A stretch of 64,000 bases of DNA from Salipaludibacillus aurantiacus (lineage in GTDB: Bacteria; Bacillota; Bacilli; Bacillales; Salisediminibacteriaceae): positions 1 through 64,000 of the forward strand of contig NZ_FOGT01000006.1 of NCBI RefSeq assembly GCF_900111295.1, read 5' to 3'. The translations under genes and the position numbers were made by a program. Within the stretch, counting starts at the first letter, position 1. The number at the start of each line of letters is the position of its first letter. Shown here one piece after another: positions 17,188 through 26,321 of this stretch. The notes beneath the pieces were generated by a model that was not told where the DNA came from, ran no database searches, and was given only the letters and a program-made list of their open reading frames with translations.

Positions 17188-17199
17188 TTGTATATCACT
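17188..17199 (-). repeat. 12-bp direct repeat, copy 2
   Basis: Second AGTGATATACAA, upstream of the eps -35 (see copy 1). The rest of 17200-17480 shows only a short GGGTA/TACCC hairpin (17343-17356) and AT-rich DNA that should contain the promoter of the SEC-C gene, though no clear hexamer pair stands out. Confidence 0.5.
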
Positions 17200-17493
17200 A
17201 GGTTTTCAACAATAACTAACAAATACAGCTACCTTCCCATTAATACTGAATTACGCGGAGGGAGAGGGGGCAGGATTAGAAGTATTATAAGTATACCAGT
17301 GCTTTTTCCGTCAGAGTTCCAAGCCCTAATTCTTAGACAACAGGGTATTTTTACCCATTTAATATATGAATAAAAAGTCTGTATTCAATATTACGAACGG
17401 GACTTTACTTAAAAACCATGCCGCTTACTGCTTTACAAAAGGCAGGATTTTTGCAACTATAGGTAGGGTGAATTTTAGATCGAGGTGAAAGAA

Positions 17494-18519
17494 ATGGCAA
17501 CATTAAGACGGAACGACCCGTGTTTATGCGGAAGCGGGAAGAAATATAAAAAATGCTGTTTAAATAAGGTGGAGGCGAAACCGCGGTTTGACGAGCCGGA
17601 CCAGCGTGTGTTTAATGAGCTTCTTCCCCGCATTTTTGACCACAGCAAACGGTTCGATGATGAGATTGAACCGGTTTATGCAAAGCTTGCTGAACAGTTT
17701 GAAGGCATGCAGAAGCGCGACGGCGAAGCTTTCTCCCAGCTGATCTTCCACTGGATTCTGTTTAACAAGCCGATCGCTTCCGGGGGCGAAACCATCCTCT
17801 CGGACTATACAGAAAATTACAGGAAAGACTACTCGGAAAAATTCCAGGAGTTTCTTCAGGAGTGGGAGGCCATGCAGCCTGAGTTTTTCCGTGTGACTTA
17901 CGCCGATGAAAAAAACATGGCTCTTGAAAATACGTTTAGCGGAGAGGCTCATACGTTGGAAAAGACGCCTGCTTCTGCCAATCTGAAGGAAAACGATTCA
18001 GTAATTGGCTATTTATACCCGACACCGGATGGAAAAGCATTAGGAAATGATGCATTAGCCATTCCAAAGCGCATAGCTGAGAGTTTCTGTGAAGCCTGGG
18101 ACGGGATAAAGAAGCATGCCTCTTTAGATGGGGAGACAGACCAGGAACTGTTTACACGTTCTTTCCCAGATGTCCTTGAAGTACTTAGTGTTCTCGTCAG
18201 TGCTCAAGGAGTTCTTAATCAGGAAGACGAGCTTAAAGAAAGCGGGAAAAAGGTCCTTGCCTTAATCCATTCAGAGCTCGACTGGACGCGTGTACCATAT
18301 ACCGGCTATTTAAAAGCTAAAATACACTGGATCCGCTTTGTAAGAACTAAAGAACCGCGCATTCAAAAACCGGAAACCTTTGCAGCGGCTCTGGAGTACT
18401 GGACAGACAAACACGTAACGGACGGAACGGCAGCCCTTTCCCAAAAAGCTGCGGCTGAAAAATACGGCGTATCGCCGAGCACAGTCTCAAGTAAATACAA
18501 AGAATTAACGCAAGTTTAA
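17494..18519 (+). CDS. SEC-C motif protein with C-terminal helix-turn-helix
   Basis: 341 residues. Residues 7-23 form a SEC-C zinc-binding motif (DPCLCGSGKKYKKCC). The middle (about 30-290) is helical and acidic with no recognised domain. The C-terminus (AAEKYGVSPSTVSSKYKEL) looks like a helix-turn-helix. SEC-C modules bind zinc and often contact ribosomes or SecB-like partners; the present role is unknown. Start ATG at 17494 has GAGGTG upstream; a GTG three codons earlier overlaps that site. Single-gene unit with its own terminator. Confidence 0.85.
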   Translation: MATLRRNDPCLCGSGKKYKKCCLNKVEAKPRFDEPDQRVFNELLPRIFDHSKRFDDEIEPVYAKLAEQFEGMQKRDGEAFSQLIFHWILFNKPIASGGETILSDYTENYRKDYSEKFQEFLQEWEAMQPEFFRVTYADEKNMALENTFSGEAHTLEKTPASANLKENDSVIGYLYPTPDGKALGNDALAIPKRIAESFCEAWDGIKKHASLDGETDQELFTRSFPDVLEVLSVLVSAQGVLNQEDELKESGKKVLALIHSELDWTRVPYTGYLKAKIHWIRFVRTKEPRIQKPETFAAALEYWTDKHVTDGTAALSQKAAAEKYGVSPSTVSSKYKELTQV

Positions 18520-18521
18520 AG

Positions 18522-18555
18522 AAACAGCTGCTATTGTTTGAATAGCAGCTGTTTT
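18522..18555 (+). terminator. Terminator of the SEC-C gene
   Basis: Perfect stem AAACAGCTGCTATT / AATAGCAGCTGTTT with a GTTTG loop and a short T-run. Confidence 0.85.
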
Positions 18556-18592
18556 CCATTAACTGGGGGGTCTGCCCCCCCAGTTAATGGAA
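18554..18592. repeat. GGGG/CCCC palindrome, copy 1
   Basis: Arms of 17 bp (TTCCATTAACTGGGGGG and its complement) around a short TCTG centre. The core AACTGGGG...CCCCAGTT recurs at 45993-46037 and 50238-50292, but the outer arms differ at each site while staying complementary. Confidence 0.8.
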
Positions 18593-18738
18593 TTTCTTAG
18601 TATTCTGCCTTGCTCGTTTTCTTTTTACATTATATGGTATTATCAAAGAAGTAATTGCATAGAAATCATATATTTGAAGTTTTACAGAATTGCTTATTAA
18701 GGAGGGAGTAAGATCATTGAGTGGGGAGGAAGGGTGAA

Positions 18739-19395
18739 ATGAGGCAATTAAAATCAGCATACGTACTGCCTATTTTAATTTTAGTAACTGGTCTTTTCTA
18801 TACTTTTTACGTACCTGGCGAATCATTGGCTGTTATAATCCTATTTAAGTTAATTCCTATGTGGCTTATTATTGCGTACGCTATCCGGAGACTTCCTGAT
18901 AGAAACAGGTTCTCCCGCTTCAGCACACTAATGCTTACCGGGCTCTTTTTCTGTATGCTTGGGGACGCGTTTATTGAAGGCACATTTATAGCAGGCCTGG
19001 CAGCTTTTCTAATTGGTCACCTTTTTTACCTGGCGGGCTTTTTCACAAAAATGACAGTTACTCCTTTAAAACTGGCTTCTCTTCTTCCTATTATTCTTTA
19101 TTCTTTTATAATAGGAAGAGAATTAACAGGCGCGCTGAAAACTGGAGGCGAGGAACCCCTTATTATCCCCGTCATTCTTTATATTGCAGTCATATCTGTA
19201 ATGCTTTTCTCTTCTGTTTTGACGGGAAACATATGGGCTGTCTCAGGAAGCATCCTTTTCGTCATCTCAGATTCTATTCTGGCCTGGAACATGTTCATCT
19301 CAGAAGTCGCCCATTCAGGAGCCTTAATCATGATTACCTATTACAGTGCCCAGTTCCTGATTGCACACAGCATCAGGCCCCTGGCGGAAAAATGA
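18739..19395 (+). CDS. YhhN/TMEM86-family membrane protein
   Basis: 218 residues with about eight hydrophobic helices, matching the YhhN family, whose animal member TMEM86B is a lysoplasmalogenase. The conserved MLGDAFIEG acidic pair and SDSILAWN segment are present. In bacteria the substrate is uncertain. The start ATG at 18739 has GGAGGAAGGG; an in-frame GTG six codons earlier is less likely. Followed by the 90-bp repeat array. Confidence 0.85.
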   Translation: MRQLKSAYVLPILILVTGLFYTFYVPGESLAVIILFKLIPMWLIIAYAIRRLPDRNRFSRFSTLMLTGLFFCMLGDAFIEGTFIAGLAAFLIGHLFYLAGFFTKMTVTPLKLASLLPIILYSFIIGRELTGALKTGGEEPLIIPVILYIAVISVMLFSSVLTGNIWAVSGSILFVISDSILAWNMFISEVAHSGALIMITYYSAQFLIAHSIRPLAEK

Positions 19396-19410
19396 GGAGC
19401 TTTAGGCTGG

Positions 19411-20107
19411 TGCTACCGCTGTTGCAGTCTTTTTCTGCGACGAGCAAGCCCAAGGCGGGGCAGGAGCACCTACATATGTATCAGGACGAAAAACTGAGCA
19501 CACCTGCGCATTCGGCAGCTTAAAAAGAAACTATTCAGGTTGGTGCTACCGCTGTTGCACCAACCTACGTATCACGACGAAAAACTGAGAATACCTGCGC
19601 ATTCGGCAGATTAAAAGAGACTAATCAGGTTGGTGCTACCGCTGTTGCACCTACACATGTATCACGAAGAAAAACCGAGAATACCTGCGCATTCGGCAGC
19701 TTAAAAAAGACTAATCAGGTTGGTGCTACCGCTGTTGCACCAACACATGTATCAGAACGAAAAACTGAGAATACCTGCGCATTTGGTAGTTTAAAAAGAA
19801 ACTATTCAGGTTGGTGCTACCGCTGTTGCACCAACACATGTATCACGACGAAAAACCGAGAATACCTGTGCATTCGGCAGCTTAAAGAAACAAAAAAAGT
19901 TGGTGCTACCAACGTTGCACCAACACATGTATCACGACGAAAAACTAAGAATACCTGCGCATTCAGCAGCTTTAAAAGAGACTAATCAGGTTGGTGCTAC
20001 CGCTGTTGCACCAACACATGTATCACGACGAAAAACCGAGAATACCTGTGCATTCGGCAGCTTAAAGAAACAAAAAAAGTTGGTGCTACCAACGTAGCAC
20101 CAACCTG
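19411..20107. repeat. Array of 90-bp tandem repeats with a hairpin in each unit
   Basis: The anchor TGCTACC falls at 19411, 19544, 19634, 19724, 19815, 19904, 19995 and 20084: eight anchors, spaced 89-91 bp except the first (133 bp, holding a roughly 43-bp insertion). Each unit has TTGGTGC...GCACCAA arms (complete palindrome TTGGTGCTAC/GTAGCACCAA in the last) and a conserved block containing ATACCTGCGCATTCGGCAG. It lies between the 3' ends of two convergent genes. No coding function is supported. Confidence 0.9.
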
Positions 20108-20152
20108 CACAACTCCTAATGCCCCGCCCCCGAAAAGCATGCCCACAGCCCC

Positions 20153-21202
20153 TTATTCAGGGCTGACTAAGATTTTTATTTGGCTTTTGTCCTTTACAAG
20201 CTGTTCAAATCCTTCATTCACCACATCGTCCAATCCTATTTTCTTCGTAATCATCGTTTCTCCCTGGAAATACCCTTGTTTCATTAACTCCATAACCGCA
20301 GGGTAAATATGCCGGTAGGCAATGATTCCTTTTACAGTTCTTTCTTTTATAACAATATCATTCGGCTGAATTGCTGCGTCAGATTCCCAGATACTGACTA
20401 TAACTGTTTCGCCTCCGGTATGAGTACTGTGAATCGACTGATTCAGCACCTCAGGAATACCTGTCACCTCAAAAGATACGTCCACACCGCTTCCAGCCAG
20501 TTTACGTATTTCCTCCACCGCATCTGCTTCTTTTGGATCGATCACGACAGCACCTAATTGTTCCGCAAGCTTTTTCCTGGATTCTGAGACTTCAACAGCA
20601 TATATTTGCGAGGCACCGGCAGCTTTTAAGGCATCAATGACGAGCAGGCCAATCGGGCCGGCTCCAAAAACGGCGGCCGTATCACCTGCCTTCAGCGAGC
20701 TTTGCCGGATAGCATGCAACGCTACAGCAGCCGGTTCCACTAAGGCACCTTGTTCATAGGACAATTCGTCCGGCAGTTTATGTGCCATATGTTCTCCGAC
20801 AACCGTAAATTGAGAAAATCCTCCGCCGCCTCCTGACAACCCGTGGAACCCTAATAAGTCTGTTAAATTATATTTTTCATCTTTGTATTCGCCGTTCTCA
20901 TTCGGAGCCAGAATGGGTTCAATCGCCACTCTGTCGCCAACCTGAAGTTTGGTTACCTTGCTGCCGGTTTCAACTACTTCACCCGCAAATTCATGGCCCA
21001 TGATAATCGGTGCTTTTTCTTTGCTGATAGGGTGCGGACTGTCGACTGGAATAAAGATGGGCCCGGCTAAATATTCGTGCAAGTCACTTCCACAAATTCC
21101 GCACCATTTCACTTTTACTTTCACATCATGTTCAGAAACAGCCGGTTCTGTTACTTCCTCCACCCTTAAATCTTTAGCTTTATACCATACAGCTGCTTTC
21201 AT
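20153..21202 (-). CDS. bdhA: 2,3-butanediol dehydrogenase (zinc-type)
   Basis: 349-residue zinc alcohol dehydrogenase, most like (R,R)-butanediol/acetoin reductase. Catalytic zinc ligands are in CGICGSDLHEY and GHEFAGEVVE; AVFGAGPIGLL binds NAD. The structural-zinc cysteine lobe of many relatives is absent and replaced by LAPNENGEYKD, as in BdhA. It would link butanediol to acetoin, matching the adjoining acetoin dehydrogenase genes. Start ATG at 21202 has AAAGGAGG; the longer frame has no ribosome site. Last gene of the aco unit. Confidence 0.9.
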   Translation of the reverse strand: MKAAVWYKAKDLRVEEVTEPAVSEHDVKVKVKWCGICGSDLHEYLAGPIFIPVDSPHPISKEKAPIIMGHEFAGEVVETGSKVTKLQVGDRVAIEPILAPNENGEYKDEKYNLTDLLGFHGLSGGGGGFSQFTVVGEHMAHKLPDELSYEQGALVEPAAVALHAIRQSSLKAGDTAAVFGAGPIGLLVIDALKAAGASQIYAVEVSESRKKLAEQLGAVVIDPKEADAVEEIRKLAGSGVDVSFEVTGIPEVLNQSIHSTHTGGETVIVSIWESDAAIQPNDIVIKERTVKGIIAYRHIYPAVMELMKQGYFQGETMITKKIGLDDVVNEGFEQLVKDKSQIKILVSPE

Positions 21203-21233
21203 TAGCCAAGCCTCCTTTAAAGTTTTTATTCGC

Positions 21234-22631
21234 CTAAAGCTTATGAATCGGATGTCCCATCGCAAATTCAGCTGCTTCCATGATGGTTTCTCCCAGTGAC
21301 GGGTGGAAATGGACGGCGAGAGACAGGTCCTCTGCCGTTAACTGGGACTGGATGGCCACGGTCAATTCATTGATTAATTCCGAAGCGAGCGGACCTGCTA
21401 CGCGGGCCCCTAACAGCAGTCCGTCTTCTTCATTGAGAATTAATTCAACATAACCGCTGCTGCTCTCCATTGTTAATGCCCGTCCGTTTGCCGCGAATGG
21501 AAAGGACTTCCTGAAAGCGTCATAACCGGCTTTTTTGGCTTCTTGAACGCTTAAGCCGACTGAAGCCAGTTCCGGATCTGAAAAGACAACCGCCGGAATG
21601 ACCTGTTCATCCACTGAATCTTCCCCGGCAATGTTATCTGCTGCCACTTTTCCCTGGAAGGATGCCCGGTGAGCCAACGCGGGCCCGTTCGTGACATCCC
21701 CTACAGCAAAAATATGAGGTTGACTTGTTGCACATCGCTCATTAATCGTTATAAACCCACGTTCATCCAGTTGCACTCCGCAATTTTCCAAACCTAATTT
21801 ATTTGTATTTGGCTTACGGCCCACTGTCACAAACACATAATTGCCTTCGGCCGTTTTAAGCTCATCATCCACTGTATACTGTACTGTAACCCTTCCGTCA
21901 CTATGGTTTTCGACTTTTTTAACCATGGCATTTTTAACGATATCCACATTGCCCGATTGCTGCAGTTTCTTTTCTGCAATGGCCACCAGATCCTGGCCGA
22001 ATCCCGGCAGCAGCTGACTGGCCCCCTCAAGAAATGTTACGCGGCTGCCGAGATTGGCATATGCCGTACCCAGCTCCATCCCAATATACCCGCCGCCGAC
22101 GACAATTATTTTTTCGGGAATATGATCTAAAGCCAACGCCCCGGTTGAGGAGAGGACTCTGTCGTCCCAAGAGAGACCCGGCAATTCCACAGGCGTGGAG
22201 CCTGTCGCAATAATCGCATGTTTGAACTGGAGAGTCCGCGTCTGACCTCCCTGGCTTGAAACTTGAATCGTGTGTTTACCGGTGAATTCAGCCCGTCCTT
22301 CGAGAAATTCGATGCTGTTTCCTTTCAGCAGCTGCCTGACACCGCTGGTGAGCCTCGACACAATTCCATCTTTCCACTGCTGAAATTGGGCCATATTTAC
22401 ATACGGCTCTCCGGCGTGAAGGCCCATCTGTCCCCCGTTAAGCATGTGCTGAAAATGGTGGCTTGCAGTAATTAATGCCTTAGACGGAATACAGCCTACA
22501 TTGAGACATGTTCCTCCAGCGGATTTCTTTTCAATAACTGTGACCTGTTTTCCTGACTGGGCTGCTTTTATAGCGGCCACATAGCCTCCGGGACCTGACC
22601 CAATTACTACAACTTCTCGCTTTTCTCCCAT
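21234..22631 (-). CDS. acoL: Dihydrolipoyl dehydrogenase (acetoin E3)
   Basis: 465-residue flavoprotein that reoxidises the lipoyl group of the E2 subunit with NAD. FAD motif VIGSGPGGYVAA, redox disulfide GGTCLNVGCIPSK, NAD motif VVGGGYIGMELG, and the C-terminal HFHPSLGE catalytic histidine pair are all present. AGGAGTT upstream of ATG. Fourth gene of the aco operon. Confidence 0.95.
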   Translation of the reverse strand: MGEKREVVVIGSGPGGYVAAIKAAQSGKQVTVIEKKSAGGTCLNVGCIPSKALITASHHFQHMLNGGQMGLHAGEPYVNMAQFQQWKDGIVSRLTSGVRQLLKGNSIEFLEGRAEFTGKHTIQVSSQGGQTRTLQFKHAIIATGSTPVELPGLSWDDRVLSSTGALALDHIPEKIIVVGGGYIGMELGTAYANLGSRVTFLEGASQLLPGFGQDLVAIAEKKLQQSGNVDIVKNAMVKKVENHSDGRVTVQYTVDDELKTAEGNYVFVTVGRKPNTNKLGLENCGVQLDERGFITINERCATSQPHIFAVGDVTNGPALAHRASFQGKVAADNIAGEDSVDEQVIPAVVFSDPELASVGLSVQEAKKAGYDAFRKSFPFAANGRALTMESSSGYVELILNEEDGLLLGARVAGPLASELINELTVAIQSQLTAEDLSLAVHFHPSLGETIMEAAEFAMGHPIHKL

Positions 22632-22660
22632 TTATGATCAACTCCTATAGTTGCTCGGCC

Positions 22661-23929
22661 TTATATCAGCAGACGGTACGGATGCTCCAGATAGGCAATA
22701 ACTGTATTTAAAAACCGGCTTGCAGGCTCGCCATCGACTACACGATGATCAAAGGTGAGGCTGAGAGGCAGTTTCTTTTTGGCTACTACATCTCCTTTTT
22801 CTGAAAAAGCCAGCGTTTCTTCAGTGGCTCCCACCCCTAAGATGCCGGTTTCCGGCGGGTTTAACACAGGCGTAAAGAACGAAATACCAGATGCGCCCAA
22901 ATTTGTAACCGTAAACGTGGAACCGGCCATTTCTTCAGACGACAAACTTCCGTCCCGCGCTTTTTCACCGAGAGAGCGGATGGCTGCAGAAATGTCCTTG
23001 AGGGATTGATCCTGAACATTGAAGAGAACAGGGACCACCAGTCCTTTATCGTTAGCTGCTGCAATCCCTAAATGGATATGGCCATATTCATAAATGGTTC
23101 CCTCTTTTAAAGCACTGTTCATGTTCGGGTGCTCAAGCAAAGCTTTTGTCACTGCTCTTGCCAGTAAGTCTGTAACTGACACTTTTACAGACTCTTCATC
23201 AGTAGCAAGATCAGTATTTAACTCTTTTCTGAAAGCCATGAGCTTTGTGACATCAGCATGTTTCATGATTGTTAGCTGGGCCGTGTTACGGATGCTGTCA
23301 TGCATCCGGTCGGCAATCACTTTCCGGATGCCTTTCAGTTCTTTTTTAACCGGTTCCTGGCTGGAAGCGCCACCGGCTGCCTGACTTGTTTCAGTTTGGG
23401 CAGGGACAGATACGGTTTGCGGGCTTACTTCTGTCCCGGTGCCTTTTTCAGCAGCCTGAAGCACATCTTCTTTAGTTACTCTTCCTCCCGGTCCTGTCCC
23501 AACAACCGTTTCGATATCAATACCTTTCTGTCTTGCAAGTTTTTTCGCTGCAGGGGAGGCCCGTTTTTTTCCGGCAGCCGGCGGCGGGCTTTCCGGCTTG
23601 AGAGCTTGCCGGGTCTGTTCAGGAGCTGTTTCCTTTTCCGGTTTTGTTTCCCCGGCTGCACCCCCGCTTTCAGGGTCCGGAACTTGTTCTCCCGGCTCAC
23701 CGATAAAACCGATTGGTTTTCCTACAGCTACCACCTCGTCTACCTCCGCGCTCACTCCGATTAGTTCCCCGTCTGCAGGGGCTTCCACTTCGTTTTCTAT
23801 CTTTTCAGAACTGATCGACACGACGGGTTCACCTTTTTTAACTGATTCGCCTTTCGCTTTGTGCCATTCTACAATGGTGCCTTCTTTCATGCTCATACCT
23901 AATTTCGGCATAATGATTTCCACTGCCAT
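22661..23929 (-). CDS. acoC: Dihydrolipoamide acetyltransferase (acetoin E2)
   Basis: 422 residues: N-terminal lipoyl domain with the modified lysine in SSEKIENEVEAPA (about residue 42), an Ala/Pro/Glu-rich linker, an E3/E1-binding domain (SPAAKKLARQKGID, GTGPGGRVTKEDVL), a second linker, and the catalytic core with DHRVVDGEP. It passes the acetyl group from acetoin cleavage to CoA. Start ATG at 23929 has GGAGGGAG. A stable hairpin separates it from acoB. Confidence 0.95.
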   Translation of the reverse strand: MAVEIIMPKLGMSMKEGTIVEWHKAKGESVKKGEPVVSISSEKIENEVEAPADGELIGVSAEVDEVVAVGKPIGFIGEPGEQVPDPESGGAAGETKPEKETAPEQTRQALKPESPPPAAGKKRASPAAKKLARQKGIDIETVVGTGPGGRVTKEDVLQAAEKGTGTEVSPQTVSVPAQTETSQAAGGASSQEPVKKELKGIRKVIADRMHDSIRNTAQLTIMKHADVTKLMAFRKELNTDLATDEESVKVSVTDLLARAVTKALLEHPNMNSALKEGTIYEYGHIHLGIAAANDKGLVVPVLFNVQDQSLKDISAAIRSLGEKARDGSLSSEEMAGSTFTVTNLGASGISFFTPVLNPPETGILGVGATEETLAFSEKGDVVAKKKLPLSLTFDHRVVDGEPASRFLNTVIAYLEHPYRLLI

Positions 23930-23964
23930 GACGTCTCCCTCCATTCTGTCTGTCAGGCCTTATG

Positions 23965-24000
23965 AAAAGGCAGGTGAGACCTAATGAGTCCACACCTGCC
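23965..24000 (-). promoter_or_regulatory. Intercistronic hairpin between acoB and acoC
   Basis: GGCAGGTG / CACCTGCC arms with an inner GAC/GTC pair, followed by only four T residues on the minus strand. It may attenuate transcription or protect one side of a processed transcript. The rest of the 190-base gap shows nothing clear. Confidence 0.5.
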
Positions 24001-24118
24001 GGGATGTTTCACGACTATCAAAACATTAACAGGCTAAGAAGTTGTGTATGTGGGTTGCCATGAATACAGCCTTCATTAAGGATGCTTTTCTTTTGCCCGT
24101 GAAGCTTAGTTACCGACC

Positions 24119-25153
24119 TTACATCGTGACGGTCGTATCGTCTTCTATCATCTCTGATACTACTTTCAATATTTTCTCAGCAGACGGCAAATAGATGTCC
24201 TCTAAAGCAGGCGAGAATGGAACCGGACAGTGTGGAGCTGTGACCCGCTTAATCGGTGCATCAAGGTAATCGAATCCTTTATCAGCAACTAAAGCTGCAA
24301 TATCCGTTGCCACATTACATCTCGGGTTTGCCTCATCCACAATAACCAGACGGCCCGTTTTCATAACCGAGTCTAATATAATCGACTCATCGAGAGGCGA
24401 TAAACTCCGAGGATCGATCACTTCTGCGTCAATTCCTTTAGCTGTGAGCTGTTCTGCCGCATCCAGAGCTGTCTGTACCTGCTTGCCGATTCCAACAATC
24501 GTCAACTCATTCCCCGGCAGCTTGATTTCTCCCTTGCCCAGCGGAATCGTATAATAGCCTTCAGGCACTTCCCCTTTTACGTTATAGAGGGTTTTATCCT
24601 CAAAAAAGACCACCGGGTCATCATCTTCAATAGCGGCAAGCAACAATCCTTTAGCATCGTAAGGCGTGGAAGGAACGACTACTTTAATCCCCGGTATGGC
24701 CGTAAACATGCCATAGAGACTTTGGGAATGCTGGGCAGCTGCTCTGAAGCCGGCACCGTGCATCGTTCGGATGGTTAACGGTACTTTCGCTTTACCTCCG
24801 AACATGTAACGGAGCTTGGCACCCTGGTTCATCACTTCATCAAGACAGCTTCCAATAAAATCATTAAACATAAGTTCCGCTACCGGCCTCATTCCTGTCG
24901 CCGCATTCGTTACTGCCGCCCCGATGTAACCGGCCTCGGCAATCGGCGTATCAAGAACACGGTCACGGCCAAACTCCTGAACGAGGCCTCCGGTAACGCC
25001 CATAACACCGCCCCATGCTTCATCATCCTGCAGGTGGTCCACTTCAGCACCGCCGGCCACATCTTCACCCATCAGTATGACATTTTCATCTTTACGCATT
25101 GCCAGCTGCATCGCTTCTTTAATCGCTTCTGAAAAAGTTATAATTCGTGCCAT
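24119..25153 (-). CDS. acoB: Acetoin dehydrogenase E1 beta subunit
   Basis: 344 residues of the transketolase-like family (central and C-terminal domains). It pairs with the alpha subunit to bind thiamine diphosphate and cleave acetoin. ILMGEDVAGG and the FNDFIGSCLDEVMNQGAK segment are typical. The start codon overlaps the acoA stop as TAATG, and GGGGGGAC gives the ribosome site. Confidence 0.94.
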   Translation of the reverse strand: MARIITFSEAIKEAMQLAMRKDENVILMGEDVAGGAEVDHLQDDEAWGGVMGVTGGLVQEFGRDRVLDTPIAEAGYIGAAVTNAATGMRPVAELMFNDFIGSCLDEVMNQGAKLRYMFGGKAKVPLTIRTMHGAGFRAAAQHSQSLYGMFTAIPGIKVVVPSTPYDAKGLLLAAIEDDDPVVFFEDKTLYNVKGEVPEGYYTIPLGKGEIKLPGNELTIVGIGKQVQTALDAAEQLTAKGIDAEVIDPRSLSPLDESIILDSVMKTGRLVIVDEANPRCNVATDIAALVADKGFDYLDAPIKRVTAPHCPVPFSPALEDIYLPSAEKILKVVSEMIEDDTTVTM

Positions 25154-26169
25154 TATACGTCCCCCCTGTCATGAGTTTCATAAGACACATACACGTCTTT
25201 CGTTAAATCCTCTTCAGCCGGCATTGGGCTTTCTTCAGCGAATTTAACTGCAACCTCAACCGCATGGTCCACACGTTCCTCAATATCATCAAGTTCTGCG
25301 TCCGTTAACAGCCCTTCACTCGCAATATACTCACGGAACTTTCGCAGCGCATCCAGCTCCTCCAGATGGCTTTTCTTTTCAACGTCCGGTTTATATTTCT
25401 GAGCATCTCCTTCAAAGTGTCCGTAATTACGGTAAGTTTTACATTCGATCAGGCTTGGGCCCTCACCGTTTCTGGCCCGTTCTACAGCTTTCTGGGCTGC
25501 CGCATAAACAGCCGTTGCATCTTTCCCGTCGACAATTTCCCCGGGAATGTTATAGCCTTTTGCCCTGTCTGCTATATTTGTACAGCTTGATGCGTATTCA
25601 AATGGGGTAGCTTCAGCATATCCATTGTTTTCAGCCACAAAGACAACAGGCAGGTTCCAGATGGCCGCAAGGTTAATTCCTTCATGGAACGTCCCGTGGT
25701 TCCCCGCTCCATCACCAAAGAAGCAGACAGCCACTGCCCCTGTTTTTTTCAGCTTGGATGTGAGAGCGGCCCCGGCTGCCAGCGGAAATCCGCCGCCTAC
25801 AATACCATTTGCTCCAAGCATTCCTTTCTCAACGTCTGCAATATGCATAGACCCGCCTTTTCCGTTACACAGCCCGGTTGCTTTTCCGAAGAGCTCCGCC
25901 ATCATCCCGTCAAGTTCGCACCCTTTGGCTATACAGTGTCCGTGGCCTCTGTGTGTGCTCGTAATGCTGTCATTATCATCGAGGTGTGCACAGACCCCTA
26001 CAGCCACTGCTTCTTCACCTGCATATAAATGAACAAACCCTGGCAGGACCCCTTGCCCAAACAAATCATGGACCTTGTCCTCAAACTTCCGGATTTCGCA
26101 CATCTTCTGATACATCCAGCTGGCTTTCTCAGCAGTTATCCCTTGTACTGTTTCTTCAGAGACTTTCAT
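25153..26169 (-). CDS. acoA: Acetoin dehydrogenase E1 alpha subunit
   Basis: Thiamine-diphosphate subunit of about 338 residues; the cofactor motif starts GDGAGNHG and ends in AENNGYAE. The STHRGHGHCIAKG loop is typical of acetoin/pyruvate E1 alpha. Start ATG at 26169 with GGGAGGAA upstream; GTG two codons earlier is too close to that site. First gene behind the sigma-54 promoter. Confidence 0.94.
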   Translation of the reverse strand: MKVSEETVQGITAEKASWMYQKMCEIRKFEDKVHDLFGQGVLPGFVHLYAGEEAVAVGVCAHLDDNDSITSTHRGHGHCIAKGCELDGMMAELFGKATGLCNGKGGSMHIADVEKGMLGANGIVGGGFPLAAGAALTSKLKKTGAVAVCFFGDGAGNHGTFHEGINLAAIWNLPVVFVAENNGYAEATPFEYASSCTNIADRAKGYNIPGEIVDGKDATAVYAAAQKAVERARNGEGPSLIECKTYRNYGHFEGDAQKYKPDVEKKSHLEELDALRKFREYIASEGLLTDAELDDIEERVDHAVEVAVKFAEESPMPAEEDLTKDVYVSYETHDRGDV

Positions 26170-26259
26170 CTTCACATTCCTCCCTTTAATGGTTTATCAA
26201 CACACGCTCACCCCTGCAGACGTCATCTTCACCTCCTCAGGTTGTCTATAAAACTATAA

Positions 26260-26275
26260 TGCAAGTTCCATGCCA
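26260..26275 (-). promoter_or_regulatory. Sigma-54 promoter of the aco operon
   Basis: Minus strand TGGCATGGAACTTGCA matches the -24/-12 consensus TGGCAC-N5-TTGCW closely, with the required GG and GC. It is about 90 bp ahead of acoA, and the sigma-54 activator acoR is encoded just upstream. Confidence 0.85.
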
Positions 26276-26278
26276 CAT

Positions 26279-26292
26279 TGAAAACGCTTACA
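26279..26292. promoter_or_regulatory. CcpA site (cre) upstream of the aco promoter
   Basis: TGAAAACGCTTACA on the plus strand fits TGWAANCGNTNWCA at every fixed position. It directly abuts the -24 element, so CcpA bound here could block polymerase or activator contact when glucose is present. Confidence 0.75.
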
Positions 26293-26321
26293 ATATAAGG
26301 GGTTGAGCGTTCCTTCCCCAT

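Noticed and set aside
17188-17373. 61-codon plus-strand frame in the eps promoter region
   Set aside because: No ribosome site and it covers the promoter repeats; better explained as regulatory DNA.
19411-20107. CRISPR array
   Set aside because: Repeats every 90 bp, but the whole unit is conserved, with no unique spacers, and no cas gene is nearby.
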